Assembly: GCA_031398055.1 (NCBI GenBank)
Contig: JANNMS010000111.1
Span: 23,410-87,409 of the forward strand
Length of the DNA: 64,000 nt
Direction: 5' to 3'
Source of the DNA: M3007 sp031398055
Lineage (GTDB): Bacteria; Bacteroidota; Bacteroidia; Chitinophagales; Saprospiraceae
The notes under the pieces were generated by a model that had not been told where the DNA came from, ran no database searches, and saw only the letters and a program-made list of their open reading frames with translations. A program made the position numbers and the translations under genes. Position 1 is the first letter of the stretch. Each line of letters begins with the position of its first letter. Positions 42,302 to 51,563 of the stretch are shown one piece after another.

Positions 42302-44788
42302 ATGAAAAAAATCTCGACCGTATTTGCCTTCATTTTATGCTTGGTCAACGGTTTGCAAGCGCAAATTGTCATTTCCGAAATCATGTACAATCCACCCGAA
42401 GCAGGATCCGATACTTTGGAATATCTCGAATTGGCCAACCCCACCGCCGCTGCCGTCAACCTCGAAGGCTGGTCGCTTTCGGGCGTGGATTTGGTTTTTG
42501 CTACGGGTGTTCAAATCCCGGCTGGCGGATATTTGCTGACCGCTTTTCGTGCTTCGGCGATGCAAACTATTTTTGGAAAAACAGCGATTCAATGGACTTC
42601 GGGCGCGTTGACAAACAGCGGCGAAACGCTCAAAATCCTTAACAATCAAGGAGTTGTGGTCGATGAAGTGGCTTACGACGATGCTGCGCCCTGGCCAACC
42701 GATCCGGCCGGAAATGGCAATTCGCTCGAACTTTGCAACCTGCTCGCCGACAATTCGATTGCCATAAATTGGAAAGCCGCGAACAAAAACACAGGCGTTG
42801 TCATCAATGCAAAACCTGTTTTTGCGACGCCCGGAGCGGCCAACACGGTTTCTTGCCTGCCCGCCGCCGACCACCAAATTTCAGCACAAGATTTCTTTTT
42901 TGCCCCTGCCGACGTCACGATAAATCAAGGCGAATCAATCATTTGGGTGAATTTGGGCGGCACGCACAACGTGAACGGCTCGCTCGCCACTTTTCCACAA
43001 AATCCAGAAGGCTTTTTCTCCGGCGCACCGACTGCCGCGCCGTGGTTTTTTATCGATACTTTCGATGTGCCAGGCATTTATTCGTACCGCTGCGACGCGC
43101 ATTTTGCGCAGGGCATGAACGGAAAAGTGACCGTTTTGGCTGCGGCTTTGCCAAAAATCGTGATTTCTGAAATCATGTACAACGATCCGGGGGTTGATTC
43201 TTTGGAATATATCGAGTTGACAAATGTCGGATCGGAGGCTGTAAACGTGTCCGGTTGGAGTTTTTCGCAAGGCATTGATTACGTTTTTCCGGCAAATTCG
43301 ACGATGGCGGTTGGTGAAATTTTGACCATCGCAAAATACCCGGCTTATTTCAATTCTTATTTTGGTTTCACGCCGACCCACGTTTTTACGGGTGCTTTGA
43401 CCAACACGGGCGAAGATTTGGAACTCCGGAACACGCAAAATGAAGTGATGGATTATGTGGATTATTTGCCGACCGCGCCGTGGCCGGTTGAACCAAACGG
43501 TGGTGGGCAGTCGCTCGTGCTTTGCAGTTTGACGGGCGATAACAATGTTGGCACGAATTGGATGCCGGCCAGCACACCGACTGGTTTTCAAATAAATGCA
43601 AAAGATATTTTGGCTAATCCGGGAATGCCTTCCGGCTGCCCTACAAATATTACGACCCAAAACGACGTGGCGTCCGTTCCGTCTGGTGGCACGGTGAACG
43701 TGAATGTTTTGGTCAATGATTTTATCCCAAACCCAGCGGGCACAACTTTGATCATTTCAGTCCAGCCGCTGCACGGCACAGCGTCGGTCAATGCCGACAA
43801 AACGGTAAAATATGTCTCGACCGCAGGTTTTTGTGGAAAAGATGTTTTGACATATTCAGTGACAGATGGCGGCACGACAGCCACCGGAACGGTCGAAATC
43901 ACGGTGAAATGCTACCCAAAACTTAATATTCAAGACGTGATTGGCATTGATGGAAATGGAAAAGCGGATTCGCTGGGCGTTTCTTGCGAATTGGAAGCGG
44001 TGGTTTACGGGGTAAATATCCGCCCGACGGGTTTGAGTTTTACGATAATTGACGGCTCGAACAATGGCCTTTTTATTTTTAGAAATACTGGAAATCTGGG
44101 CTACGTCGTCAACGAAGGCGACAAGATTCGGGTGTTCGGCGTGATTGACCAATTCAATGGATTGACCCAAATGGCCGTTGATTCGGTGATAAAAGGTTCT
44201 GCAAATAATACGTTGGTCAATCCGCTGACCGTCGTCAAACACACCGAAGGCACGGAGAATAAACTGATCAAAATCAACAACTTATCGTTGGTCAACCCGG
44301 CAGCGTGGACGACCGGCGTGGGCACGTCCGGTTTCACAGTCCGAGCCGTCGCACCTGCCAATCCGAACGATACAATTTCTATCCGGATTGACAACGACGT
44401 GACGATTTTCAACGAACCGGTGCCGATTTTCCCTTTCAATTTGACGGGGCTCGGCGGGCAATTTGACCAGACCTCGCCGTTCAGTTCGGGCTATCAAATT
44501 TCGCCGAGGTACGTTGCCGACCTGCAATTAATCGTCGGAACTGCAGAAGCAGATTTTAGTGGAAACGTTAAAATTTCGCCCAACCCCACTGCCGAAATGC
44601 TTTACATCCGCACCGACAAATCGTTTGACAATATTCAAATTGCCTCACCGGACGGTCGCATTTTGCGGACGCTGATTGAGCCGGATTTGGAAGAAGCCAT
44701 TGATTTTCAATCGTTTGGAAGTGGCGTTTATTTTGTAAAGTTTGAATTGGACGGAAAATTTTGGGTGACGCGAGTTGTCAAAATTTGA
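42302..44788 (+). CDS. secreted lamin-tail/cupredoxin multi-domain protein with T9SS sorting domain
   Basis: Exported protein of 828 residues. Signal peptide to residue 20, then a lamin-tail domain (about 21-185, IVISEIMYNPPEAGSDTLEY), a cupredoxin-like domain (about 190-280) and a second lamin-tail domain (286-450, IVISEIMYNDPGVDSLEYIE). The cupredoxin keeps all four type 1 copper ligands: H222 in GGTHNVNG, C264 and H267 in YRCDAHF, M272 in QGMNG. Then an Ig-like domain (about 453-530), an OB-fold-like region (535-650) and the T9SS type A domain from about 745 (VKISPNPTAEMLYIRTD). Location is outer surface or medium. Function unknown; electron transfer, copper binding or mere scaffold are possible. 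Confidence 0.88.
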   Translation: MKKISTVFAFILCLVNGLQAQIVISEIMYNPPEAGSDTLEYLELANPTAAAVNLEGWSLSGVDLVFATGVQIPAGGYLLTAFRASAMQTIFGKTAIQWTSGALTNSGETLKILNNQGVVVDEVAYDDAAPWPTDPAGNGNSLELCNLLADNSIAINWKAANKNTGVVINAKPVFATPGAANTVSCLPAADHQISAQDFFFAPADVTINQGESIIWVNLGGTHNVNGSLATFPQNPEGFFSGAPTAAPWFFIDTFDVPGIYSYRCDAHFAQGMNGKVTVLAAALPKIVISEIMYNDPGVDSLEYIELTNVGSEAVNVSGWSFSQGIDYVFPANSTMAVGEILTIAKYPAYFNSYFGFTPTHVFTGALTNTGEDLELRNTQNEVMDYVDYLPTAPWPVEPNGGGQSLVLCSLTGDNNVGTNWMPASTPTGFQINAKDILANPGMPSGCPTNITTQNDVASVPSGGTVNVNVLVNDFIPNPAGTTLIISVQPLHGTASVNADKTVKYVSTAGFCGKDVLTYSVTDGGTTATGTVEITVKCYPKLNIQDVIGIDGNGKADSLGVSCELEAVVYGVNIRPTGLSFTIIDGSNNGLFIFRNTGNLGYVVNEGDKIRVFGVIDQFNGLTQMAVDSVIKGSANNTLVNPLTVVKHTEGTENKLIKINNLSLVNPAAWTTGVGTSGFTVRAVAPANPNDTISIRIDNDVTIFNEPVPIFPFNLTGLGGQFDQTSPFSSGYQISPRYVADLQLIVGTAEADFSGNVKISPNPTAEMLYIRTDKSFDNIQIASPDGRILRTLIEPDLEEAIDFQSFGSGVYFVKFELDGKFWVTRVVKI

Positions 44789-44810
44789 AAAAATTGAATT
44801 TTGAAATTTG

Positions 44811-44846
44811 AAAAAAGCCATCCCAAGTTTTTGGGATGGCTTTTTT
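44811..44846 (+). terminator. intrinsic terminator after lamin-tail gene
   Basis: AAAAAAGCCATCCCAA, loop GTTT, and the exact complement ending in T6; 16 pairs. Confidence 0.92.
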
Positions 44847-44874
44847 ATTCTTCAAAATTGACCATCGTTCGATG

Positions 44875-44882
44875 TAACTTTG
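44875..44882 (+). promoter_or_regulatory. -7 box TAACTTTG for tatA
   Basis: Matches TAnnTTTG, with TTG at 44858-44860 upstream; the tatA ATG follows at 44965. Confidence 0.5.
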
Positions 44883-44964
44883 CGGCAGTTCGGCGGTCAG
44901 ATTTGAGTTTCAAAACTCACCCCGACGCACCGGACAAATTATTTTTTGACAAAAATTTTTCAAC

Positions 44965-45177
44965 ATGAAAGTTCCATTTTTAATTTTTGGCAACCTCGGC
45001 ACCAGCGAATTAGTCCTGATTTTTTTGGTTGTCCTGTTGCTTTTTGGTGGCAATAAAATCCCTGAATTGATGCGCGGCCTCGGCAAAGGCATCCGCGAAT
45101 TTAACAGTGCAAAAAATTCGGTGGAAGATGAAATCCGGCAGGGCATCCGCGACAGCGAGAAAAAAGCGGAAAAATAA
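44965..45177 (+). CDS. tatA: twin-arginine translocase subunit TatA/TatE
   Basis: Pore-forming Tat component, 70 residues. Short N-terminal membrane helix (LGTSELVLIFLVVLLLFGG) followed by the conserved hinge NKIPELMRGLGKGIREF and an amphipathic helix with a charged tail. The glutamate in TSEL and the FG motif before the hinge are conserved. tatC is not in the window. A Tat-type protein is encoded 3 kb away at 41369. Confidence 0.96.
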   Translation: MKVPFLIFGNLGTSELVLIFLVVLLLFGGNKIPELMRGLGKGIREFNSAKNSVEDEIRQGIRDSEKKAEK

Positions 45178-45241
45178 ATCCCGTTTTGGATAGTCGTTTC
45201 CAAAAAATGCTACGCAATTTTTTTCGGGATTGTTATTTTTC

Positions 45242-45276
45242 AAAAAAGCATGGCGTTCGCAGCCATGCTTTTTTTT
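45242..45276 (+). terminator. intrinsic terminator after tatA
   Basis: AAAAAAGCATGGC, loop GTTCGCA, GCCATGC then nine T; ends the tatA transcript. Confidence 0.88.
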
Positions 45277-45398
45277 TGAAAAAAAGGCGACAGCCGGATA
45301 GCCATCGCCCAAAAAATATTGAAACGTCCGCGCGTTTTGTCGGGCGGACGGAAGGACGGCTGCTCCGATTTTTCACGAAGTTCAACCGTTTTCTCTTG

Positions 45399-46721
45399 TC
45401 AAAATTTGTCCCGAATTTTTTCTAAAATCTGCTGCAATTCCTCGCGCACCGGCAAATTACTGCCCAAAAAACCATTGTGCATAAAACTGAAAACCAACAC
45501 TTTACCACTTTTGGCCACCAAAAAACCGCTCAAACAATAAACACCGGACATCGAACCTGATTTTGCAAAAACGTACGGTTTTCCAGCCGTACCGCCGTAA
45601 TTTTTTTCCAAAGTCCCAGCCACGCCGCCTGCCGGAAAAAATGAAAAAAGCCGCTGCCGCGATTGTTTCAAAAACAGTTGGCGAAGGATTTCGGAAATGT
45701 TGGCCGACGTGGTCAAATTGTACCGCGACAGGCCGCTGCCGTCCACCCATTTTAATTTTTGGGGCAAAAAAGCAAGCATCGAATCGCGTAAAAAATCCAA
45801 CATCGGTTCGGATTCCAGCCGCCCGAATTTCTCGCGGGCGCACATCAAAACCAGTTGTTCGGCCAATAAATTATCGCTTTGGTGCATCATCCGGCGCAGT
45901 GCCGTGTCAGTCGGGCAGGAAAAGATGGTCTGCCAAGTTGGTTTTTCATCCGGTTCGAGTTTTGAAAAATCAACTGCTTTTTTCAAAGTATCGGCCAAAA
46001 GTTCGTTCGCAGCCGGGCGATAAATTGGGAGCGTTTTTTCCTTGCCCGGTTCGGGCAATTGGTTCATTCCCCATAAATTTTCATTTTCCAAACGCTCCAC
46101 TTTTTCCACATTTTTGGCCATGACTGGGTAAAAAAAATGGTCTTTAAAAACAGGCGGCTGTACCTCAAAACCTGCCCCGCGACTGCTCAATCGAACACAA
46201 TTTCCATAAATTGGGAAGGCAGATTTTTCTGGTTGGAACGCATAATTATAGTCATCCCAAGCCCAGCCCCGGCCAAAACGAGGCTCGCCTGTCGGGTCAG
46301 AAACCATGACCAATTTGTCTTTTGAATTTTTCAAAAAAGAAAAAATGGGCTGCCATGCCGCAAAATTTGGGTGCAAAAAAGTGGGGTCGCCTGTGCCTTG
46401 AAAAATTAGAACGTCGTCGTTTTCTTCATCTTTTTCCCTAAAAAATTGGACGCCGGGCAATGAATCGCCCAAAAATTGGAGGCAGGCAAACAGTGTCAAA
46501 ATCTTCGTGTTCGAGGCCGGGGTGAAATATTTGGTTTCGTTTTTTCCAAAAATTTTCACGCCGGTTTGGGCATCTGCCAACAAAAAACCGGTGTGGCCGG
46601 TGGACAAAACGGGCGAGTTATTTATCTGATTTTCAATGGTTTTTGAAAAATACGTGGCGCGGCGCGAACCCGCACAGCCGATTAAAAATATCAAAAAAAG
46701 TAGAGAAAAAAGTCGTTGCAT
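45399..46721 (-). CDS. dacB: D-alanyl-D-alanine carboxypeptidase/endopeptidase, PBP4-type lipoprotein
   Basis: Periplasmic peptidoglycan peptidase of family S13, 440 residues. A lipobox (LIGC, Cys16) suggests a lipid anchor. Catalytic motifs: S70-N-T-K73 in TPASNTKILTLF, SDN in HQSDNLLAEQL, and a KSG in AKSGSMSGVY in place of the usual KTG. The large inserted domain between the first two motifs is typical of PBP4. Cleaves cross-bridges and the terminal D-Ala. Its start lies 17 bases downstream of the DUF3298 gene stop, so co-transcription is likely. Confidence 0.92.
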   Translation of the reverse strand: MQRLFSLLFLIFLIGCAGSRRATYFSKTIENQINNSPVLSTGHTGFLLADAQTGVKIFGKNETKYFTPASNTKILTLFACLQFLGDSLPGVQFFREKDEENDDVLIFQGTGDPTFLHPNFAAWQPIFSFLKNSKDKLVMVSDPTGEPRFGRGWAWDDYNYAFQPEKSAFPIYGNCVRLSSRGAGFEVQPPVFKDHFFYPVMAKNVEKVERLENENLWGMNQLPEPGKEKTLPIYRPAANELLADTLKKAVDFSKLEPDEKPTWQTIFSCPTDTALRRMMHQSDNLLAEQLVLMCAREKFGRLESEPMLDFLRDSMLAFLPQKLKWVDGSGLSRYNLTTSANISEILRQLFLKQSRQRLFSFFPAGGVAGTLEKNYGGTAGKPYVFAKSGSMSGVYCLSGFLVAKSGKVLVFSFMHNGFLGSNLPVREELQQILEKIRDKF

Positions 46722-46738
46722 TGCCTGTTTTTTAACAA

Positions 46739-47494
46739 TTACAATTTCACCGCCGCCGCGCCCAATTCATCCCAAGTCAGGAAAATATCCGCATCGCCGA
46801 GGGCATAAGCCGCAATTTCATAGGCATTGTAATGAAAAAGGATGCCTTTTTCGGTGTATCCCCAATTTTGTGGGAAAGCAATTTGGCCGTTTTCAAATTG
46901 AAAACCGTTGTCGAACGCCTCTTTTTTCAATTCCAAATATTTTTTTTCGAGCATCGGCAAAATGGCTTTCGAATCTTTGATGACTTGGCCGGACATGATT
47001 TTTTGCCCAGTCGCGGGTTCGAAATTTTTGATCGAAGTTTGGAAATTTGGGTGCGCCCCGCCGTGAAAAGTATAGGTATCGAGGCGCAAAGTGAGGCATT
47101 TTGGCGAATTGCAAAGCACGGTGTCGGTGGTTTGGCTTTCAAAAACTGGCATTCCGCCGGGCGACAATTGAACGTAATCGTACCACGAATTGATAAATTC
47201 CGCGCCGACCCGCGAAAAATCCATGTGTTCGAGCGCGTCGGTGCTGTCCTCGAAAAAAACCGATTGGTCGCGCACCCAATTTTCAATCCATTCATTGACC
47301 GATTTTTTCAGACCGGGCGCGTTGCCCACAATTTCTGGGTATTCAATTTTTATCGAGGCGCAGGAATCGGGGCAGCGGCCATCACTTTGCTCAAAAATTT
47401 TGGAAGAAATTCGGAACGTGCCGCTCGGCTGGCAATTTGAAAAATAGAAAGCACAGCAAATTATGCCGACGGACAAGGCGAGTGGTTTCATCAT
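46739..47494 (-). CDS. DUF3298/DUF4163 lipoprotein
   Basis: Exported lipoprotein of about 251 residues (the frame extends a further 59 codons, but those codons lack a signal). Start MMKPLALSVGIICCAFYFSN then lipobox Cys in FSNC. An N-terminal DUF4163-like part (EYPEIVGNAPGLKKSVNEWI) and the C-terminal DUF3298 domain (GGAHPNFQTSIKNFEPATGQ, FLTWDELGAAAVKL), as in RsiV and PdaC families. The domain binds lysozyme or glycans in some relatives; here its role is unknown. Just upstream of the PBP4 gene, so a cell-wall link is possible. Confidence 0.88.
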   Translation of the reverse strand: MMKPLALSVGIICCAFYFSNCQPSGTFRISSKIFEQSDGRCPDSCASIKIEYPEIVGNAPGLKKSVNEWIENWVRDQSVFFEDSTDALEHMDFSRVGAEFINSWYDYVQLSPGGMPVFESQTTDTVLCNSPKCLTLRLDTYTFHGGAHPNFQTSIKNFEPATGQKIMSGQVIKDSKAILPMLEKKYLELKKEAFDNGFQFENGQIAFPQNWGYTEKGILFHYNAYEIAAYALGDADIFLTWDELGAAAVKL

Positions 47495-47528
47495 TTTGGT
47501 TGAAAAAGTTGAAGTTGATTGAAATTTT

Positions 47529-48275
47529 TTAAAAACGCCGCGAAAAGTATGTCCGATAATTGAGTTGCGCGGGCACTGCCAGCACAAAAATTTTGGCAGC
47601 AGCGACCATCGAAAAATCCAAAGTTTCGAGGGACGAGGCCATCGCAAAATCACTTTCGCGGAGTGCTTCACCGTTCAATTTTGCCTGACCTTCAATCAAA
47701 TATGCCGTGTAAATTTTGTCCGGCTGCGCGGGCAACGAGAAGTTTTCTTTCAAATCTATTTGAAAAATTTCCACGCCGGGCGTTTCCATTTTGAACGGGC
47801 TGCCATCGCCGACGAGGGTTTTAATTTCGGTTTGGCCAAAATTTTTGACCGGAAAATCTGCGGCGCGGTAATCATCATAAGTTGCGGGCTGTCCCAGAGT
47901 TTTGTCGAGGTTCGGGTCGAACCAAATTTGAAACATTTCCGCGCCCTCGCCCATAAATTCGGCGTGGCTGATGCCATTTCCGGCGCGGAGAATTTGGACA
48001 TCGCCGGTCGAAAGTGGCCGCCAATCTTTGAGTTTCGTATCGAAATGGCGAAGCGGACCGCGCAAAACGAACGAACAAATCTCAAAACCTTGGTGCGGGT
48101 GCAAACCAATCGTGCTGTCAGTCACGGCTTTGGCGTGCGCCCAATAAAAAAGATTGGAAAATGGGCGAATTTCGCCGCCGTCCTGCGGAAAACCGATGGG
48201 TTTATTTTCGATAATTTCGCCGCCGTTGAACGCGCCTTGTGCTTGCCGTTCTTTTGAAATGATTTTTAAAGACAT
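47529..48275 (-). CDS. pirin family protein
   Basis: Bicupin of 248 residues. The N-terminal cupin has the iron-site signature HPHQGFEICSFVL and later GNGISHAEFMGEGAEMFQIW; the C-terminal cupin is shorter. Pirin relatives act as quercetin dioxygenases or redox sensors; the metal-binding HPHxGFE is intact, so an enzymatic role is plausible. The start is the ATG at 48275. Divergent from the alkyltransferase-like gene. Confidence 0.93.
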   Translation of the reverse strand: MSLKIISKERQAQGAFNGGEIIENKPIGFPQDGGEIRPFSNLFYWAHAKAVTDSTIGLHPHQGFEICSFVLRGPLRHFDTKLKDWRPLSTGDVQILRAGNGISHAEFMGEGAEMFQIWFDPNLDKTLGQPATYDDYRAADFPVKNFGQTEIKTLVGDGSPFKMETPGVEIFQIDLKENFSLPAQPDKIYTAYLIEGQAKLNGEALRESDFAMASSLETLDFSMVAAAKIFVLAVPAQLNYRTYFSRRF

Positions 48276-48539
48276 TGATTTTGAATTTACAATTTTAGAA
48301 ATTTCTTTTCAAAAAACAGGGTAAGGCAGGTTTTGTTTTAACCAAAAATGTAATTGCAATTAGTTGTTTATCACATAGTTTACATAGGTTTTTTCACATA
48401 GAAAACATAGATTAACTTTGATTAAAAGGTAGAGTTTTTATAAGAAAATATTTTGTTTTGTTATAAAAAACGCCGTGAATTCTATTTTTAAAATCTATGA
48501 ATCTGTGTGTTTAAAAAACAAGAAAATTAAACTTTTAAA
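48276..48539. other. 264-base divergent gap with CACATAG words
   Basis: Words CACATAG and ACATAG recur at 48372-48410, and a partial inverted complement (AATCTATGAATCTGTGTG) lies at about 48500-48517, a degraded form of the palindrome at 25132. A plus-strand -7 box TAACTTTG is at 48413-48420. No gene. Confidence 0.6.
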
Positions 48540-48971
48540 ATGAAAAAAATCAAGTCCGACCAGCCCAACTATTTTGAAATGGTTTACGCAGTTGTCCGAG
48601 AAATCCCGCGTGGCAGGGTGACAAATTATGGCGCGATTGCTGATTTTTTGGCACTCGGTTCGTCGCGCATGGTGGGTTGGGCATTGTTCCGAGGCACGCC
48701 CGACCCGCCCGTTCCGGCGCAGCGCGTGGTCAATCGAAAAGGAGAATTATCTGGAAGAAATCATTTTCCGATGCCGACGATGATGCAGGAAATGCTCGAA
48801 GCGGAAGGTGTGGAAGTCGAAAACGACAAGGTGGTGCGGTTCAAAGAATTGTTCTGGCACCCGAGCGAGTTGGGCGAGAACTGGGGAATTGGTTATTGGG
48901 AAATTGGTTGTCCAATAACCAATTCCCCAATAACTAATAACCAAATTAGTCTGGCTCAAAGCCTAGAATGA
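48540..48971 (+). CDS. alkyltransferase-like protein (ATL), C-terminus made by a repeat
   Basis: Binds O6-alkylguanine in DNA and flags it for repair; 143 residues. The helix-turn-helix and arginine finger GRVTNYGAIADFLALGSSRM are present, but the acceptor motif PCHRV is PAQRV, so no alkyl-transfer cysteine and no self-sacrificing repair; ATL rather than MGMT. The normal body ends near residue 112 (KELFWHPSEL). The last 30 or so residues (GENWGIGYWEIGCPITNSPI ...) are translated from the GGTTATTGG palindrome at 48883-48928 and run 26 bases into the 3' end of bamA on the other strand. Confidence 0.88.
   Translation: MKKIKSDQPNYFEMVYAVVREIPRGRVTNYGAIADFLALGSSRMVGWALFRGTPDPPVPAQRVVNRKGELSGRNHFPMPTMMQEMLEAEGVEVENDKVVRFKELFWHPSELGENWGIGYWEIGCPITNSPITNNQISLAQSLE
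48883..48928. repeat. GGTTATTGG-family palindrome inside a coding region
   Basis: GGGGAATTGGTTATTGG (48883-48899) and its perfect complement (48912-48928) with a 12-base spacer. It is located within the last codons of the alkyltransferase-like gene and just before the bamA stop on the opposite strand, where it could terminate both. Confidence 0.88.
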
Positions 48972-51483
48972 TATTAAAACGCCCAAATTGCGTCCATTTT
49001 GCGCCACTTTCAATCAAATCTGGTTTGTCAAAACCAAAACCGTAGTCAAAACCGAGCGTTCCGAACATCGGCAAAAACACGCGGAGGCCGAGGCCAGCCG
49101 AACGTTTCAAATCAAAAGGGTTGTAATCTTTCGCACGTTGCCACGCATTTCCTCCCTGCGCAAAAGCGGTGACGAAAATCGTGCTGGACGGGTTCAGCGA
49201 AATCGGGTAGCGAAGTTCGGTCGTGAATTTGTTGAAAACACCCGCGCCGCCGGGCAGTGCCGACATGATATCGCCCTGTTCGTAGCCGCGCAAACTGATG
49301 ATGTCGCGCCCGTTCAAACCAAAATTTTGATTGGAAAGACCGTCGCCGCCGACATCGTATCTTTCAAAAGGGCTGAGTTCTGTTTTATCGCTCCAACGGC
49401 TCAGGATTCCAATTTTCGCTGAGGTTTTCAGTACCAATTTTCCAACCAAAGTCGTGTACCACTCAGCATCCACTCGCCATTTCAGGTATTCCACGTAGCG
49501 GTAAAGAGTTTGGACATCGGTCGTATTTTCGTAAAAATCCTTGCTTTTAAACCAAGAATAGGGCGGCGTGGCCTGCATTTTCAAAGAAATCAACGAGCCG
49601 GTTTTTGGAAAAATCGGGTCGTTGATGCTGTTCCGGGCGACGGTCAAACCCAAATTGAAGTTGTGGTAAATGCCCTGCCGAACCACGCGGCCTTTGTCAT
49701 CCTGAAAATTGAACCAATTGTTGAGTTTCAAAGTCTGGATATCCACGTCGGCGCGGAAGATGAAATTGTCGTCCGGCCATTTCAAACGGGTGCCAAAACC
49801 GACCGTTCCTTGAATAATATCCAACCGCTGGTAATTGCTGCTGCCCACAAAACCGTAGGCATATTTGTTGTAAAAACCTGCAACCGTCAACGAATTTGGC
49901 TTTTTCCCGCCCAACCACGGCTCGGTGAACGAGACATTGTACGACTGAAAACGGTCGCCCGAAGTCTGGCCGCGAATCGAGAAACGCTGGCCGTCGCCCT
50001 GTGGCAGCGGATTCCAAGTTTCTTTATGCGGGATGTTTTTTAAAGAAAAGTTATTAAAAGTCACGCCCAAAGTGCCGATGACGCCGCCGTTTGAAAATTG
50101 CGTCGCGGGCTGGTAACCGGCACTCAATTCGAGTTGGTCGGACGGTTTTTCCTCGACCGTGTATTCAATGTCCACTGTGCCGCGCTGCGGATTGACGGGC
50201 GTGTTCACGCCGAGGGCTTCTTGATTGAAATATCCGAGATTGATGATTTCGCGCTGCGAACGGATGATATCGGCGCGGCTGAATTTGTCGCCTGGCCGGG
50301 TGTAAAGTTCGCGGCGAATGACGTGTTCGTGCGTCCGGTCGTTGCCTTTGATGGTCACGCGGTCAATCGTGGCCTGCGGGCCTTCGTAAATCCGCATTTC
50401 GAGGTCAATCGAATCGTTGTCAATGGAAGTTTCGACGGGGTCGATATTGAAAAACAAATACCCGTTGTCGAGGTACAATGACGAAATGTCGCGCCCGTCC
50501 TGCGAAAATTTCAGGCGTGTTTCGAGCAGTTCTTGGTTGTAAACATCTCCTTTTTTGATGCCCAAAACTTGGTCGAGAAATTTGGTATCGTAAATCGTCT
50601 GGCCTTTCCACGCGATGTTCCGGAAAAAATACCGGTGGCCTTCGTTAACCTTCATATTTATCAATAATTCACCTTTCGACGTGCGCGAAATGCTGTCCGA
50701 AACGATCCGCGCATCCCGAAAACCGATGGTATTATAATATGCCTCGATTTTCGATTTATCCTCGGCGTACTCCTCGCGGGTGAATTTTGACTTTTTGAAA
50801 AGTTTCTTTTTGCGGTGCGTTTCCTTCATTTTTTTGCGAAGGACGCCGGCTTTCACGTTTTCATTCCCGGCAAAAGTGATGTCTTTGATCTTAACTTTTT
50901 TGCCTTTTTCAACCAAAAATTCCAGCCGAACGGCATTTGTCGCACGTTCGTCTGGGAACGTTGCGATTTTGGTTTTTGCATCCAAATATCCCTTTTCGAT
51001 AAAATGTTTGGACACGGCGTTGGTCAAAGTTGACCGCAAATTTTCGGTCAAAATCGCGCCTTTCACCAAATGTCGATTGACGATGGTGTTCAAATCGTCG
51101 TGCTGACTCTTTTTTACACCCACAAAACTGTGGCGGGTGTAGCGTGGCAGTTCTTTCACCGCTATTTCGAGAAAAATCAGGTTGCCCTGCGTTTTTTCCC
51201 GCAAAATTTCAACGGAAGTGAACAAGCGCAAATTCCACAAAGCCTGCATCGCACGGGTAATGCTCGCGCCCGGCACTTTGGTTTTGTCGCCGACCCGCAG
51301 GCCAGAAACCGCAATCAAAGCATTGGCATCGGCAAACTGCGCCCCGGTGACTTTGATGCCGCCGATTTCATATTCCTGAACTTTGTCGTAGGCAATGATA
51401 GGTGGGAGCGAATCTATTTTTTGGGCAAAAATTTCACCCTGAAAACCGAGCAACAGGAGTAAAAAAACAAGGTTTCTGTTCAT
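48946..51483 (-). CDS. bamA: outer membrane assembly factor BamA
   Basis: Core of the machinery that folds beta-barrel proteins into the outer membrane. It has 845 residues. Signal peptide to about residue 20, five POTRA domains (about 35-450; conserved bits GIKVTGAQFADANALIAV, IKDITFAGNENVKAGVL, YNQELLETRLKFSQDGR, VTIKGNDRTHEHVIRREL), and a 16-strand barrel with the VGGDGLSNQNFGLNGRD and LRGYEQGD lid region and the C-terminal sequence FNIILGFEPD. The Phe near the end fits the outer membrane signature. Probably essential. Confidence 0.95.
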   Translation of the reverse strand: MNRNLVFLLLLLGFQGEIFAQKIDSLPPIIAYDKVQEYEIGGIKVTGAQFADANALIAVSGLRVGDKTKVPGASITRAMQALWNLRLFTSVEILREKTQGNLIFLEIAVKELPRYTRHSFVGVKKSQHDDLNTIVNRHLVKGAILTENLRSTLTNAVSKHFIEKGYLDAKTKIATFPDERATNAVRLEFLVEKGKKVKIKDITFAGNENVKAGVLRKKMKETHRKKKLFKKSKFTREEYAEDKSKIEAYYNTIGFRDARIVSDSISRTSKGELLINMKVNEGHRYFFRNIAWKGQTIYDTKFLDQVLGIKKGDVYNQELLETRLKFSQDGRDISSLYLDNGYLFFNIDPVETSIDNDSIDLEMRIYEGPQATIDRVTIKGNDRTHEHVIRRELYTRPGDKFSRADIIRSQREIINLGYFNQEALGVNTPVNPQRGTVDIEYTVEEKPSDQLELSAGYQPATQFSNGGVIGTLGVTFNNFSLKNIPHKETWNPLPQGDGQRFSIRGQTSGDRFQSYNVSFTEPWLGGKKPNSLTVAGFYNKYAYGFVGSSNYQRLDIIQGTVGFGTRLKWPDDNFIFRADVDIQTLKLNNWFNFQDDKGRVVRQGIYHNFNLGLTVARNSINDPIFPKTGSLISLKMQATPPYSWFKSKDFYENTTDVQTLYRYVEYLKWRVDAEWYTTLVGKLVLKTSAKIGILSRWSDKTELSPFERYDVGGDGLSNQNFGLNGRDIISLRGYEQGDIMSALPGGAGVFNKFTTELRYPISLNPSSTIFVTAFAQGGNAWQRAKDYNPFDLKRSAGLGLRVFLPMFGTLGFDYGFGFDKPDLIESGAKWTQFGRFNIILGFEPD

Positions 51484-51563
51484 TATTGAATTTTAAAAGT
51501 CCAGTCGGCTGAACGGCTGACCGGACTGTTTTGTATGCTTTGGTAAAAAATATTTTACAAAAA

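Noticed and set aside
42935..43660. Minus-strand frame of 241 codons
   Set aside because: Antisense of the lamin-tail protein.
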